Positions 38,901-53,900 of a DNA stretch of 64,000 nt are shown one piece after another; within the stretch, counting starts at the first letter, position 1; every line of letters starts with the position of its first letter. Origin of the DNA: Dendrophyllia cribrosa. Taxonomy: Eukaryota > Cnidaria > Anthozoa > Scleractinia > Dendrophylliidae. The position numbers and the translations under genes are program-made. The notes beneath the pieces are model-generated. The model saw only the letters and a program-made list of their open reading frames with translations, did no database searches and was not told the origin of the DNA. The stretch covers positions 27,278,036 to 27,342,035 of the forward strand of contig JAJLRJ010000005.1 in NCBI GenBank assembly GCA_024195265.1, written 5' to 3'.

Positions 38901-41900
38901 AGCAAGTGAAAGTGAATTTCGCCGTCATGCTACGCGCGCTTAAATACTTCGATTGAGCACTTCGCCTGCGCACAGTTTGTTAGCCAATATGGCGGATAAC
39001 CGCATTTGAGGCTACGTAACTCTGCAAGTCAAGTATTTTTGGAGGAATATAGAGCTAAGTGCTTATTTTTTAAACTGATTTCGTCTTAGCTAAACTCCTT
39101 TAACACATTAACGGCCGTGTCGGCCAAAACCGGCCGTGATTTTGCAATAAAATACATCTAAGGTGGCTCCAAGTAGTTTCTTTTGGGGGGTCACACTTCC
39201 CATTTTGAATGCGCTTATACATAATCTTACTTTAGCTTAATAAATCTGAATTTGATACCAAATGTCAGGCTTGGATGAAAGTTTTGGGTGATGCTCTTTT
39301 TATGCCAATCAGCATTTCCATAGCAACGGTAAACAGATATGGCGAAAAACAGTTTTTACAAATATCTTTCGATTTTGGGGTTACCCGCGACAAGCGAATA
39401 AATGCGCTATAATCCACACAGTGTAGCACACTAAATGGGAAAATTTCAAACAAATTACAGAAATTAAACTGTTCTATTTTGACTATTTCGCTAAAACATT
39501 TGTGACATGTGTTTTTTTCATGTTTGAAATATAAGCAGTCAAAACATTCCATACACCGAATGCAAATATGGCTGCTGATTTATTATTCTTTTATGTGTAT
39601 GTAAATTAGTCTCACTGGCCTCGTTAGCATGTGCAAAGTTCAAAAGAATGTTTACTCTAAAATGAGGCTAGTCAGGCTAATTAACATACATATAAAAGAA
39701 TAATAAATCGGCCGCCATATTTGCATTCGGTGTATAGGTCTCACAAATTATCACTAAATTACCACAGAAAGTTTCCTCAGACTTAAATTATTACTTCCTG
39801 CAAATAGCTCTGACTAACTCCTCGGCAGTAAAGAGATCGGGCTTTTCATTCAAATGCAGTTTTGCTTGACGTTTTCACTCTTTTTAAGGACCGGTCGTCA
39901 ATTTTAATTTTTGTTGTGCTGAAAAAAAAACCAATTACTACATAATAGTTCATGTACTGTAAATTAAACACTGCAAATACATTATAGACGGCTTTATTTT
40001 TAGGACGATTGAAATGGATTGCAGCTTTTCGTGTTGAATCTACTTACCTGTATCAGGATTCGCCGTTGTGCTAAGCACTACCCTCTTGCAGACAGAACCA
40101 GCGGGATAAGTCCTCGACTTCCCACATGTACGGTCATTCCATTTACCGGCCTGGTTCCCAGTTATCCACATGATACTGCATGGTCGACTCTTGCCATTTC
40201 CATTCGGTTCGCCTCGACCCCAGTTCCTGTAGGTTATAAGTGACTGATCAGACCAGACAAAGTCATGTTTCTTTGAGTTCCACTTTAATCCGATCCAAAC
40301 CTCCCCCACTGTTGGGGCTAATTTCCTTGCAAACGCCAAGACGAACTGGTTCTCTTCTGCGCTGGTAATTTTCACCAGTTCTCCTCCCAGTTTCTCGCAA
40401 TGCGCTTTTGCCTGGTCCCACGTTCTGCTTATGTTACTGGCAATATAACAGTAGCTATTAAACCGCGTCCAGCCACTGGGACAAAGAGTACCTGAAAAAG
40501 GAAGGAAATATTGTTATTATTAATTTGAGGGAAAATCAAATCAAATGCCTCACTGGTTATCACGAGGGTAAAGCATAACAAGCGAGTGAGTAAACGAGAG
40601 GCTAAGCGAGCTAGCGCCAGTGTGACAAAAGGATCTAGTACGTAAAGGAGAGAGCAAGAAGAACAAGCGCATGATCAGTGTTGTCCTACTGATTTTTGTT
40701 GAGCACAATGTAATTTTCCAAAGAGTTATTAGTAACTTAAAAAGTGGTTACGTTAAAAATTAACCCTTTTTTCGCTCGTCAATACGCAAAGCATTGAATG
40801 AGATATAACAGACTGGGACAAATATGCAAATTTTCACTTCTTCCATCGGCTGTAAACTTCTTTGTAATTCCGCAGTGTATACATCCTCAGAGTCCCAGGG
40901 GCAGTTAGTGGGGGCGAGGGAAAGGCGAGACAACGAGTAAAAATCGGAGGCAAAGTAAAGTTGGAAATAAAGAGAAGAACCACTGGGGACAAAGTCTTAC
41001 AGGGCCAGTTCCAAACAGCTCTATGAATGCTGCCTCCCGATTGGGCAGATAAAATCCTTTGTATTATTCTGCCCAATCAGAAGCCAGCAGGTCTACAGTC
41101 CGTTTCGTGTGTTCTATTATGAAGGCTACCGACAAAGGCCAGTTCGTTCGCCAGATCTGTCTTGCTTGTTCGCCAAGATTTTGCTGGAGGAAAGTTTCGG
41201 TTATAATTATTCTTAAGCCCGAAAAAGTAGGAAGATCGACTGCCATGCCCGCGAGGAGATGTCGGATTCTTCAGATTTGGATTGATGGCAGGTATCCAGA
41301 AAGTACTGTCTTCCCAAAGCTCCAACCAAAGAACCATGCCTTCACAAATGTAGTCATTAACAGTTTCCATGAGAAGTTGATGCATGCTGGAGTATCTCAT
41401 ACATTATCAGCTTCAGAAACGAATTCTGAAGCAACAGCGAGAAACGTTTTCCTGAACTGCCGAAGAAGTGGGAGGCATCAAGGGGGCCCATACAGAATGC
41501 CCCAGATGGCGCCATATTCATCATCAAGAATAGAAGAGTCATCACAATTTACATATATAAACCTTGACTATTTGGGGCTCCTGTATGTAAAAGTGAGTGA
41601 TGAATCAGTGATCACCAAGGTGTGGGTATGCCTCTTTACATGCTTGGCAGTCACAGCCGTCCACCTGGAACTCATCAACGATATGTCATTCTCCATTACC
41701 GACGCTGGTTTTATCAGAAACTTGCGAAACGGATGGATTTAGTGCAATATAGGTACGTTGTTCGATTAGCCCGAGTTCCTTATTGTTTTCATTATATTGT
41801 GCGTTACCTTTCAAGTCCTAACAATGTCAAGATCTCAACTTCAACGTTGTTTCAGAACATTTTCAGTTGAAAAAAATGGAAAATAAAAGATCTTCCTAAA

Positions 41901-44900
41901 GATTTTTCTCAAAGGAACAAAAGCTATAAACACATCAAACTAAGAGAGGAAGCCACCTCCGGACGTTGATAGCCGTTAATGTTGGCTTGTTTGTTGGTGC
42001 TTAAAATACGGTGGCCCATGCATAGGGACAAAACACTTCCCAGAATCCAAAACACTTCCCAGAATCCAAAACACTTCCTAGAATCCAAAAACACTTCCCA
42101 GGATCCAAAACACTTTCCAGAATCCAAAAACACATCCCATAATACAGAACACTTCCCAGAATCGAATTAAATCGAATTCCACCGGTTTTCCGTGGTGTGG
42201 ACTCTTATTTACCACGATTTACGTCATCACATGGTCAAAATATTGTGGATAATTTTGACCATGTGATGACGTAAATCGTGGTAAATAAGAGTCTACGCCA
42301 CGGAAAACCGGTGGAGATCTGTTTTTTTTTTTTTTTACCATAATATTTAGAAAAAAATACAAGGAAAAATCGAAGTTTCGTTACAAAACGTGATGCATTG
42401 CGTGAGCAAGCGTTGTCTATAACTTGCATTGCGTGATGTTAGCGTCAGCACCGTTGTCTGTACTCCCATTTACCATCCGCATCGACCAATCAGATTGCGA
42501 GATTAACGGAAATTGTGATAAAACAAAAAATCGCCAATCCGCAAAATAAACTCCCGCACAAATTTCAGGCTACACGGTATTATTTCACTAAATATAGATG
42601 GTTTTCACTCACGTGACTTTCAGTCCTGTGGGACCCAAATGACAAAGGCCATGGCGGCCATGTTGGTGCACATAACAAAAGACGTTCATTAAAATTCTTT
42701 TGTAGGTGTGCACCAACATGGCCGCCGTGACGTAACGTGAAAACCACCTATGGGGTCGTGACTAGAATGGATACTCCAAAATCAGGTTGGACCAACTCGG
42801 ACACTTACTGAGAATTATATAACGTAATGTCGACACAGAATTTATTTTCAATAAATTTTTTAAGTGTAAAAATGAAAATCCAAAATCCCCACTTAGGATT
42901 GAACCTGTGACCTCAGCTAGGATTAGGATTACAAAGCCTACCGCACCACTGTACCACCTAGCTTCTCGGGTTGCTTAGTCCTAAATTTAACTATATAAAC
43001 TGCTAATCCCACCTCAACTGAAAGCAAACCAGTTACTCCGTTATATAACTCTAAATAAGGCGTCCGAGGTGGTCCAACCTGATTTTGAAGTATCCATTCT
43101 AGTCACCACCATAAATATAGTATCGGTTTAACCGGAGTTGTTCTCATGAAGAAGGTTCCGTAATTTAACTTTTAAATCATCCTTAATTTTGCCTAAACAG
43201 TATTGTTGATTTATATCCAGGGATTTTAAAATTATCACTGTCATTGTTATTAAAGGAACAGTGTCACACGGGCGCATGCGCCAGTTCGATCTCCAATCGA
43301 AACTTGAAAAGTTTAGCCTAAAATTTTCAAGTTGCAGTGTCAATGTTGTAGTGCAATTTTGTCCTTAGTGCAAATTTTATTTTCCTTTGTTTTTGGGTAT
43401 GGAAATGTATGATAATGTATGATAATGAGTTTTAAACAAAGGAAAACAAAATTTGCACCAAGGACAAAATTACACCACAACATCAATTTCAAAAATGGCG
43501 TTGAGTTTCTTCGTTGTCCACCGTGACCGCCGCCACTAGTCGACGCCATTTTGAAATGGACATTTCGACTTGAAAAAAGTAGGCTTTACTTTTCAAGTTT
43601 CGATTCGAGAATCTAGCAGTGTTTGTCCGATTTCCTATTCATTGCGGCTATTAGTTCATAAATCTTCTTGAGATCTGGCTCCATCTCTTCCTTAATTAAC
43701 TCGCTTTGCACTCGGCTGTGTCGGAGTACTTGCAACAGAATTATTTAGCGCTGTTACAGGACGCTTATTTTTGGCAGACATGCCTTATACCCGTGATCGC
43801 CTGTTTCTTCAGACAAATGAATTCGAATTACCGTGGCCTATGATAAGACGTTAGTGAGGATGATTCTAGCAACAGGAAATGTTTTCTGCTTTCAGTTCAG
43901 ATGCACACACACTCACATTACATCACAAACACACTACTGACTCTGATGTCGTCAGACCTAATGCGCATAGTTTATATATAGAGTATAGTATTTAAATGCA
44001 CGAATTATAAGTCAATCTTTTCTATATATTTCCCCCATTTCGCAGTATGATTAGATAACTTATTTTTTGACTTTGCAATCTCTAGTTCAAGATTTTGAAT
44101 CTTTTTTACTCTAGCCTTAAATACTTTAATTAGAGGAGAGGTGTCATTACAACGACATGAATACAAATATTGTTTAGCAATTAGTAGTACATGATTAAAA
44201 ATAACTCGTCTTCACAATTTGACATTCCAAACATGATTTCTCTGTTATTAAGATTATATATATTGACTTTTAAATTGCAGAGCCATTTTATAACCTCTTT
44301 CCAAAATTCTTTGGTATAATTGCAAGAGATTAAAAAGTGTTCGAGGGATTCGTTTTCTTTTCCACAAAGAGAACATACTGGGGAAGGCAAAACACCGATT
44401 TTATTTAAAAAATCATTTGTCGCAAGGTACCTGTTTAATAGTTTGAACTGAAATTCACGCAATTTTTTATCGGAGGTGACACGATGTGGTAAACTATATA
44501 TTTCTCTCCAATCAAGGGCATCATTTATAAAATAACTATTGTATTTCTTTTGAGCAGAGGGGGTAGTAATAACTCTATTTCGGAGTTCTTCGTAAATAGT
44601 TTTTGACACAGCTTTATTGATAGGAGTCTTTTGCCCGTTTAAACTTAAAACAATTTGCTCCTGTAAATTAAATACTTTTTTGTCAGAGTAAGAGGACTTT
44701 TTTAGCAAATCTCGCCACTCATTTGGCAAGGCGTTTGTCACGGATACGAGTCTAACAAAATCCAAAGGAGTAAGGTTCAACTCTCTCACATTACATTTGG
44801 TTATAAACTCATGATTTTCAGAGATTAGGTCAGCTATTCTTAGAATCCCCTTTTCTGCTAATGTTTTAAAAAATACAGGTTTTCCATCAACACAAATAAA

Positions 44901-47900
44901 TTTATTGTTCCAAAGAATAGTTTGGAGAGTTACGTCTTCGCATTGATTATTTGCCAATGAGCATTTTGCGTTTCTTTTTAAACAATCTTCGTAAAAAGGA
45001 GGAAGTTTTATCGGCAACATTTTAACATCGAAATTGCAACATAAGATAAGCTTACCTCCAACCGATTTTAAGTAATGCAGTAAAATAGTCTTCCAGCTAC
45101 TCGGTTCGTCACTGGCTAATTTCTTACAACAAATAATCCTCTGTGTTTCAATCATGGAATTTAAATGTGGAGCCTTCAGCCCTCCGTCCTCAATATCGCC
45201 AACCAGAACAGAGCGCTTAACCTTGTCTTTTCCTTTCCAAATGAAATCGAAAATAATTTTGTTCACCTCTTTGACAAACTCTTGATCAGAACAAATCATG
45301 CTTGCCCTTAATAGAAAAATAGGAATTATGAACGTTTTGACTATCTGAATTCTACCAATTATCGTAAGATCTCGCCATCTCCAAATATGTAATTTTTGTT
45401 TGATAGAGGTAACAATTTCATCAAAATTCAACTTTCGTTTAGCACGTAGATCGTAGGTAAAGTGAACTCCTAAGATTTTTACTACGTGTTTAATTTTTAG
45501 TTTAATTTTTATCGTTTCGCAAAGAGTGATATCCACGATTACCTAGTAACATTACCTCGGACTTTTCATGATTAATTCTAAGGTCAGAAATTTCCCCGAA
45601 ATCTTCTACTAGTTCCATAAATTTTTTAACTGAGTGATCACTCTTTAAGAAGGCGGTCAAATCATCAGCAAACAACCCCAACTTTATCTCCTCAGTATCT
45701 ACAACAATTCCTTGAATATCCTTGCTTCTGTCGTATACTTATACATAAAATTTCTAGCACCATAATAAACAAGTAAGCAGAGAGGGGGTCCCCCTGCCTT
45801 ACTCCTCGTTCAACTAAAAAAGGTGCAGTAGAAAAACCATTGTTCAGGACACAACTTCATATATTTTTATAAAATGTTTGAATCCACTGAATAAATGATT
45901 GTCCAAATCCGAAGGCATAAAGGGTATTAAACAAGAAATCTCTACTCACAGTATCAAAGGCTTTCTTAAAATCAATGCAAATCATTTTTCCATTAATATT
46001 GTATCTTTCGGTAAACTCCATAATATCTTCTACTGTTCTTATTGCATCAAAAATTGTTCTGCCTTTCACATACGCGCATTGATTATAATGTATAATAAAA
46101 GGTAGGACTGTTTCCAATCTTTTGGCAATTGCTTTTGAGCCAATTTTAACATCTACATTAATGAGCGAGATCGGTCTCCAGTTGGATAGATTCCTTTTGT
46201 CTTTATCTTTTTTCTCGATTAAAGTAATAATAGCTTCTTTCTGAGAATTTGATAATTCACCATAATCGTAAGAATAATTTAAACTATCTACCATAATCTC
46301 GCCTAAAACATGCCAGAAAGCTTTATAAAATTCTACAGTTAATCCATCTTTACCCGGAGACTTATTATTTTGGAAAAGCTGAAGGCTTTTAAAACATTCA
46401 GAAATTGTTAGTTTTCCTTCACAAACTTGAGCATCTAGGACAACAGAAAAGACAACAAGGCATTGAAGTAAGTCGATTTTATTGTCAAAATTAACATATA
46501 TTCAAAAATAATTTCTAAACCGTTTTTTTTCCCATACAAACCTTTATAAATTCAAACTGTTGTAACACAACACCACCATAAAGCATCATGAGCCTGGGCC
46601 GCCTGTGATTGAACTGAGTGGAATGCAATTTGGTCTGAAATCATACGCGTGATTTCAAAATCGAACAAGCGCACAGCGCGAGTTCGATTTGAAATCACAA
46701 GTATGATTTCAGACCAAAATTGCACGACACAAAGTTCAATTACCACTAGCTTTATTACATCCATTTTTAAATCGCACAATTTAATTGCCCAAATACAAGA
46801 TTTTAGTCAGTACCAATATTGATGTGACATATAGATGGGATTTAGAGCAAAAAATAGTGCGATTCGGGAATAAATCGCACTGCTGAGAAAAAGATGCGAT
46901 TTGGAGCAAAAAACAGTGCGATTCGGGAATAAATCGCACTGCTGAGAAAAAGATGCGATTTGGAGCAAAAAACAGTGCGCTTCGGGAATAAATCGCACTG
47001 CTGAGAAAAAGATGCGATTTGGAGCAAAAAATAGTGCGATTTGGGAATAAATCGCACTGCTGAGAGCCAATCAGATTGCAAGGATCACCAGTGATTTCAA
47101 AATGGATGTAATAAGTGTGTTAATCCACCTCGCTAGGTGGATTAATTTTAACCTTTATTTTATCCCTAGGTTAGCGCTAATCGTGCTTTCAGGAACAGAA
47201 TCTAATCGAAGGATAAATTTTATCCTCGATTAGGCTGATTTAATCGTGGGTTAGCGCTAATCGGCTCTTCAGGAACCGGGGCCAGAACAATAGGCAAAGT
47301 TTGACATTTGCTTCTACTGGGAAACAGCTCAGAAAAAAAATGCGATAAAATAATTATACAGAAATATTTTTGCTCAACAACTTTAATTGAAAATTCCTGG
47401 CATCCACTAGTGCCAATGTTTTATTTGTTCTGACAGCCGCCGTCTTGGATCCGGCATCTTGGATTTCTGGAGTTCTCTAAAACCTCAGAAAACAGTCTAA
47501 ATTGTCGCAAAAGTACTCGCCAACCAATAAAGGTAATGCTAAAAAAGGCGTTACAATTTTAAAGTTACAACGACAAACTTTTTTTTAGGAAAAATATGGC
47601 TGAAAAATAAAGTCAATTGGGATTGAAAAATAAAGTCAATTGGGATGGGTAGGGAAGCCGAGTATGCTAATGTTATAAAATCCAGCCCGCCATATTCGAC
47701 GAGCCTCCCATGTCAATAAAGAACGACCGGACATCTTCTTTCTCATTCATGCAGTTGCTATTTGTTAATTTGTAGGTTCTTTTGTTTGTTTGTGGATTTT
47801 TATAAAAGATAACGATAAAGTTACGATAACGTTACCTTTTACTGGGACAGCAGAGGGTTGCACAGTTTGAACTAACGAAGATTTTACCACCGGAAAAAAG

Positions 47901-50900
47901 TAGTTATTTGGTGCATACTGAGGAGACAAGAACGGCGCATCTGTGGTCTGAGCTGTCGAGGTTGACGAGACGGAAGTACTTCCACTTGGTTTGGGTACTG
48001 TTTGATAAAAACAAAGCAAATAAAACAAAACTGTCTTACCGTCACTTGTATGTTTAAAACGTTGCATAACAACATAAAAAAACCTTGGCATGATTGGTTA
48101 GCACCGATGAAACGTTCATATGTTAAGTTTAAGTATTGTTCTACATAAGAACGATAGCAAACTTCATTGTTCTGCGGCATTAGCTCTTTCCCACATAGAA
48201 TATCTCTGATTTCAAGAATAGAGGAGGAGCTTGTGGTTAATAATTATATTTCATTATAAAAATAAGGAAAATCCATTTGCGTCAAATAAATTTTAGGAAA
48301 TGTTCGTGCTTAACCAATCAGAATAGCAGAAGACAATAGCTAATAATTTTGCTTCTTTGATGAAGTTCCCCAAATACAATTTCTTTTAAAAATTGTATGT
48401 TGTGCGATTGGGTCTCAAATTACTTGAAACCTTAAAAAAAATTAGACAAAATGCACCTTGAACCTTAACTTTTTAGCGGTTTTTGAGTCTAGGCCAATGA
48501 GATCACTAGTTGTAACAATGAAAAATCTTGACATTCCATCGTGTTTGACATTCCATTGCCGTTTAGCGCTATCCTTCTTATGCGGATCATTACTTAATGT
48601 GCGCTTGATTTCCGAGACACCCAAGCTCCGATTGAAAACTGCCGCCGCGCATATTTATCTGACAACATATATTAATATATCGACATATATGCTTGTGCTT
48701 AAGGTCGCGGGGGATACCTGGCCATGAAGAAATTCATAAGGCAAAATTTTGGCAGGGGTGTCACTTTAAAAAACGTTATATCGTAAACGTTTGAAAGCCG
48801 ATTTCGCTAAAATTTAACAGAGATATTGGCGAATAATGAAAGTGCATCATGATTGTTTTTTATTGAAGGGATCGCGCTTTCTAAAGTCATTTTTTTTTAA
48901 AACGTGATTTTGTGTCCAAGTTTGCTCCTCGAGAAGAACACAAAGCAAGTTGATTTCACCACTCACTGATCCGTCAAAACGTCTATTGTGTCACATCTGA
49001 CTCCGAATTTTTGATTTCAACTTTAATTAATAGTTATTAGCTTTTAAATGAGTAAAATTGTCCATGTTAGAATTTGAAACCTCATATCTTCCCTTTGAAA
49101 ACATATTTAAAAATTTTGAGTCAGATATGACAATCTACAAAACACCTAGTTTACCTCCCTGCAGTGTCAACTCATGAAATTCTCTATCGGCGCTGTATTC
49201 TTGAACATAAAATTGCTTGTTTTTACGCTTCCGAAGGCTTCCCGAGCAAACACGAATGCAAAAAATATATATTTATGGTAATTTTGCTAATTTCAATCCA
49301 CGGGCTATTGTCAACACTTCATGCAGCTAAGAAAGAACAATGGTTTGAAAAATAGTGTATTTTAAGCCTGGTTTCCATATAATCGCAACGATCGCAACGA
49401 TCGCAACGATCGCAGCGATCGTTTTTACGATCGACGATCGCTGCGATTCTTGCGACCCTTGCGATCATATGGAAACCAAAACGTTGCAATCCTTGCGATC
49501 CTTGCGATCGTTGCGATCCTTGCGATTGCGATCGCAGAGATAGAAATTTTTCTATCTCTGCGATCGCAATCGCAACGGATCGCAACGATCGCAACGTTTT
49601 GGTTTCCATATGATCGCAAGGGTCGCAAGAATCGCAGCGATCGTCGATCGTAACGATCGCTGCGATTATATGGAAACCAGGCTTTACAGAGCCTGTTCGT
49701 GAATATTTCGCGCATTTTCGGTATCAGCCGTAGCACTTCGTGCATACTCTTTTCACAAATGCATACTGATGAGCGGAGCCTGTCTTCCGCGACCTTAACT
49801 GCCAATTAATAAATGCATAACTAACAAATGCATAATAAATATATCGACACAACGTCATGTCTTCAAGGCTTAGAATCCTTAGATGCTGCTATTACAAAAC
49901 AAATTAACGCATTTGTGTTTTCGTTGAGTTGCATCATCAAGCTATAAGCATTTGTCGTCAGTTAGAGTACCGCGATCGTGTGAAACATTTCCCTGGGAGA
50001 TCCGCGATCAAGAAACGTAACTGCCAATGGGCCTTAGGGCCTGGTCGCACTACAGTCAAAAACAAAAATTAGCCCGTGCAAAATGACATAAAAACAAAAA
50101 CATTCCACAAAAAGAGTGTCCCACCGGAGCGGTTTCTTTTGTTTTCCTCGATTTTTGCACGGGCTAATTTTTGGTTTTGACTGTAGTGCGACCAGGCCCT
50201 TAATCACGCAGCGGCCACGTTGACTCCCCGGAGAATAAAATGCTTTATTTTCACCCCGCTTAACCTCGTCTCCAACTTTTTCACTGCGAGACTTAGCGGG
50301 GTAAATAAATAATAATTATATAAAATGGCGGGGCGTGATTAAGGCCCATCGGCAAAATTGTTGTGGACTTCCGAGAGAGCAGTTTCTAACCGGAATAATG
50401 ACGATCTAAATCCACCAATCACAAACAGGCAAAGGGATACATAGCGTGTTAAGCCCCGTCTACACGAGCAATTTTTATGTGGCAATTTTCTATGTGGCAA
50501 TTTTTATTTACCCGTGTTGATGATGAAAAATGACCAATTTTTATGTGACAACTGTATTTGCTGAAAAGCTGACGTGTTAGTTTTTATGTGTCAAATCAAA
50601 ATTGCCACATACCGATAATTGTCCGTGTGGACGAGACGCCACATAAAATGTGACAATTATATCGATGTCATCTGTAAACCAGTCCCTCCGCTGTGCGAAA
50701 TTATTACTGACGCAAATTAACAACAAATATTTGTCGATCATCTACACGGGCAAATAAAAATTGCCACATACAGTTGCCACATAAAAATTGCTCGTGTAGG
50801 GGTGGATCATCTACACGGGCAAATAAAAATTGCCACATACAGTTGCCACATAAAAATTGCTCGTGTAGACGGGGCTTTATACATTGTGTCGACTCCATCG

Positions 50901-53900
50901 CCTCATGAAGACCAGCGGTAAGAAGTCGAAACGTCGCGATCCACATCTCACAGTGACCACATTTGAATATGTCTGCGTAACCACTCTGCATATCATAGTT
51001 TTCTGTACATTAACAGGTTTTTCAGAGTTTATCTTATATACTTAAAATAGTCGCCAAACTGGCGCATGTGACTACTGCTGAGATGTATAAGGTTAAAAAT
51101 GCGAAATGTAGATTGTCCTATATATGCGGTTCTGTGGATATGAATCGAAGCAAATGTTTAAAATAATGATGAATCTTGGTGATTTACCTCCGAAGAGACT
51201 CAATTATCCTCCGAAGAGTCAAGATTTAAGTCAGTTTTCCTCATACGCGGCTTTTATGTAAATACTGACCTAAAAGCTGAAAATTACTCAGGCAACCTTT
51301 CATCTGAGCGGTTAGAAACAAAATAGAAAGCTGTAAGAAGTAAATGTTGTAAAATGAACAGGGCTTGAGACTTAAGATAGCCAACTAGACATAGTCTAGT
51401 AAAAAATCAGTTTTGGCCAGTGAATTTTGGCTTTCACTAGTGCAGTTGTCACTAAAACTAACAGACAATACAACAATCGCCGTGCATGGTGAGAGTATAA
51501 TAAAATATATAAAATTCTAAAAATCGGATAAAAATGTCAACTGTTAATTATTCTATGTCAAAAATTCCATTAAAAAAAGAATAGCTAAAAGTCTTGATTG
51601 AAAAAAAAACGACATTAAAAGTACAGTAGAACATTAAATGAGCTAAGTCATGGCCCGGGGGGGGGGGGGGGGGGGGGGGACTCCCATATAAAAATGACGG
51701 GGGTGCTCGTCGTACCTTTTAGGGGTCAAAATTTGGAGATTGGTACCGCTTAGGGTATTAAAATCTAAAATGACCACCATTAGAATTATCGCGGTACCTT
51801 TTAGGGTATGAGCCGAAAAAATATGACAGAATATGACATGTTAAAAATGTTTGGTGTGTAGCCAGGCATGTTAAAAAGAAATATTAAAAAGTTGACACTG
51901 GCTAAAAATGTTGTGTTGGACGTTTAGGCAACTACTGTTGCCTTCTTCAGCAAAAGATAAAATGCAAATGTCTAACGGCGTCCTGATGGTATACGATATA
52001 TGCAAATATTAATTAGCACCTCGAAAGAACACTTTGAGGTGAAACAAAAGTCTCTAGAGCATTCTTAATTATCTCTACAAATTCTTAATGTTGTTGTAAA
52101 CATTTGGGAGCGCTATGTGTTCGTTTATAGCGTTCGTGTTACGCACGGAATGCACTAATACGCACTAATTCTTGAGGCTTAAAGCTTGGCTAAAAAAACG
52201 CTAAAAATGGAGACATAGCCCCTTTAATGACAATCGTAAATAGAACAAACATTAGTCCCTACCTAATACATTTGCTAATCCGTTGCCACAGTAACGTAAG
52301 AAACAGACACTTGGCGACTTTAGTTTGTAAACGTGAAATCCTCCACAGTTACGGACAGAGATGTAATTCGAAGAATGACAACAGCCACTTGTCCAAGAAA
52401 AACAAACTTTTCTTTGAACAGCCCCATCAGCCACTGCAGGGTGACTTCCACTGAGCCAGCCTGCTTGATTTGTACCGCAAGAAAACATGGGAACACATGA
52501 GTCTGCCATTCGATTTCCAGCATCCCCGCCGAATCTGTACCATCCTGACATTTTAAGATCACATTGCGGCGATTCTTTGCCTGCAGTAAATGTTCTAGCT
52601 CTGTCCGACTCGTTAAGAAATCTGTAGTTGTAGCATTCTACGACAGATTATTCACAGTGTTAGTTGTTTATTAGAACGGTTTTCAATTGAGTATCGAAAG
52701 AAATTTCGTGATTGCTTTGGCTTTGCACCACTACGTTTTGCGACTGGCCAAACAATCTCGTGCCACTTTAGAGCAGTTTTCAATTGAGTATCAAAAGTAA
52801 TTGCACAATTGCTTTGGTTTTTCATTGCTACGCTTTGTGATTGGCTAAAAAATCTCGCGCCACTTTATCAACCAATCAGAAGTGGAACCAAAACCAATCG
52901 TGACTTCTCCCATAAGTATCTTCGATCGTATGGTTTCGATACAAATAGAGAACGGACAAACGCAAACGCTACAGTTAGGCCCCGTCCACACTAATGCGTG
53001 TCGTTTGAAAACGTATACTTTTTTATGCGTTTTTACCGATCGTCCACACTAAAACGATCAAAAACGGAGAATGAAATCGTTGAAAACGGAGGTTTTCGAA
53101 AACGCTTTTCAAAGTGGACACTTTTGAAAACGCAGGTCTATCGTTTTAGTGTGGACGGCAAAAACGGGGCTTTTCAAAAACGCTTACGTCACAACTCATT
53201 ATGCAAGCCCAGCCCCAGCTGTAAACAAATCAGTATTCAATATGGCGGACGAGCTTGTGTTTATAGTGTTTTATAGCCTTCTTTCTAGCTTGATAGCAAC
53301 GTTTTCGGCCGATTTTTTGCTTTTACACTCGTTTGTTACCTTAAGTAAAAGTTCCACTTCATCATCTGTCCAGATGAAGTGATCTGCTTCCTTTTCTGAC
53401 GTCTTTTTCTTTGCAGATTTTGCCATTTTTACTGTAGACGCTAGACTTTGAAAGCAAGAAACGCGTGACGCGTAGTAACGCGTAGTATCGTTGACGCTAT
53501 TGGAGCATGCGTATTGAACAGAAAAAACGTCGAGCAGAGCCTGGTGATGAAAACGCATCTTTGGATCATCGTTTTTCAGCCCCTAGTGTGGACGGTCAAA
53601 AACGATGTGAAAACGCTAGTGTGGACGCACATCTTTTTATCCGTTTTCGGGGAACTTCAAAAACGCATTAGTGTGGACGGGGTCTTAGGGCGCTTACCAT
53701 TTGTCAGAACTGGCCGACCGGACCGCTCAATTCGTAAATATTATTCCATTATTTGCCAGAACTGGTCGGCCAGACTGGTGAATTTGGAAATAGTATGCAC
53801 CCTTTTGATGGACTTGTAGGAACAAGTCTTCAAAAAGATGCATTCTAGTTACAAATGGACCGGTCTGGCCGGCCAGTTCTGACAAATGGTAAGCGCTCTT

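Noticed and set aside
40834..41400. Minus-strand frames opposite the BEL/Pao relic
   Set aside because: Shadows of the integrase frame and of the foldback solo end.
46807..47081. Frames with repeating [13 protein letters not shown]
   Set aside because: Translation of the 59-bp tandem repeat.
48040..48203. Receptor exon using the better donor at 48,039
   Set aside because: The GTAAGA donor is strong, but the resulting exon cannot enter and leave in phase 1 without a stop, so it does not fit exons 2 and 3.
49319..49805. Frames with CDRCDRCD or IATIATIA repeats
   Set aside because: Artefacts of the second GATCGC MITE.
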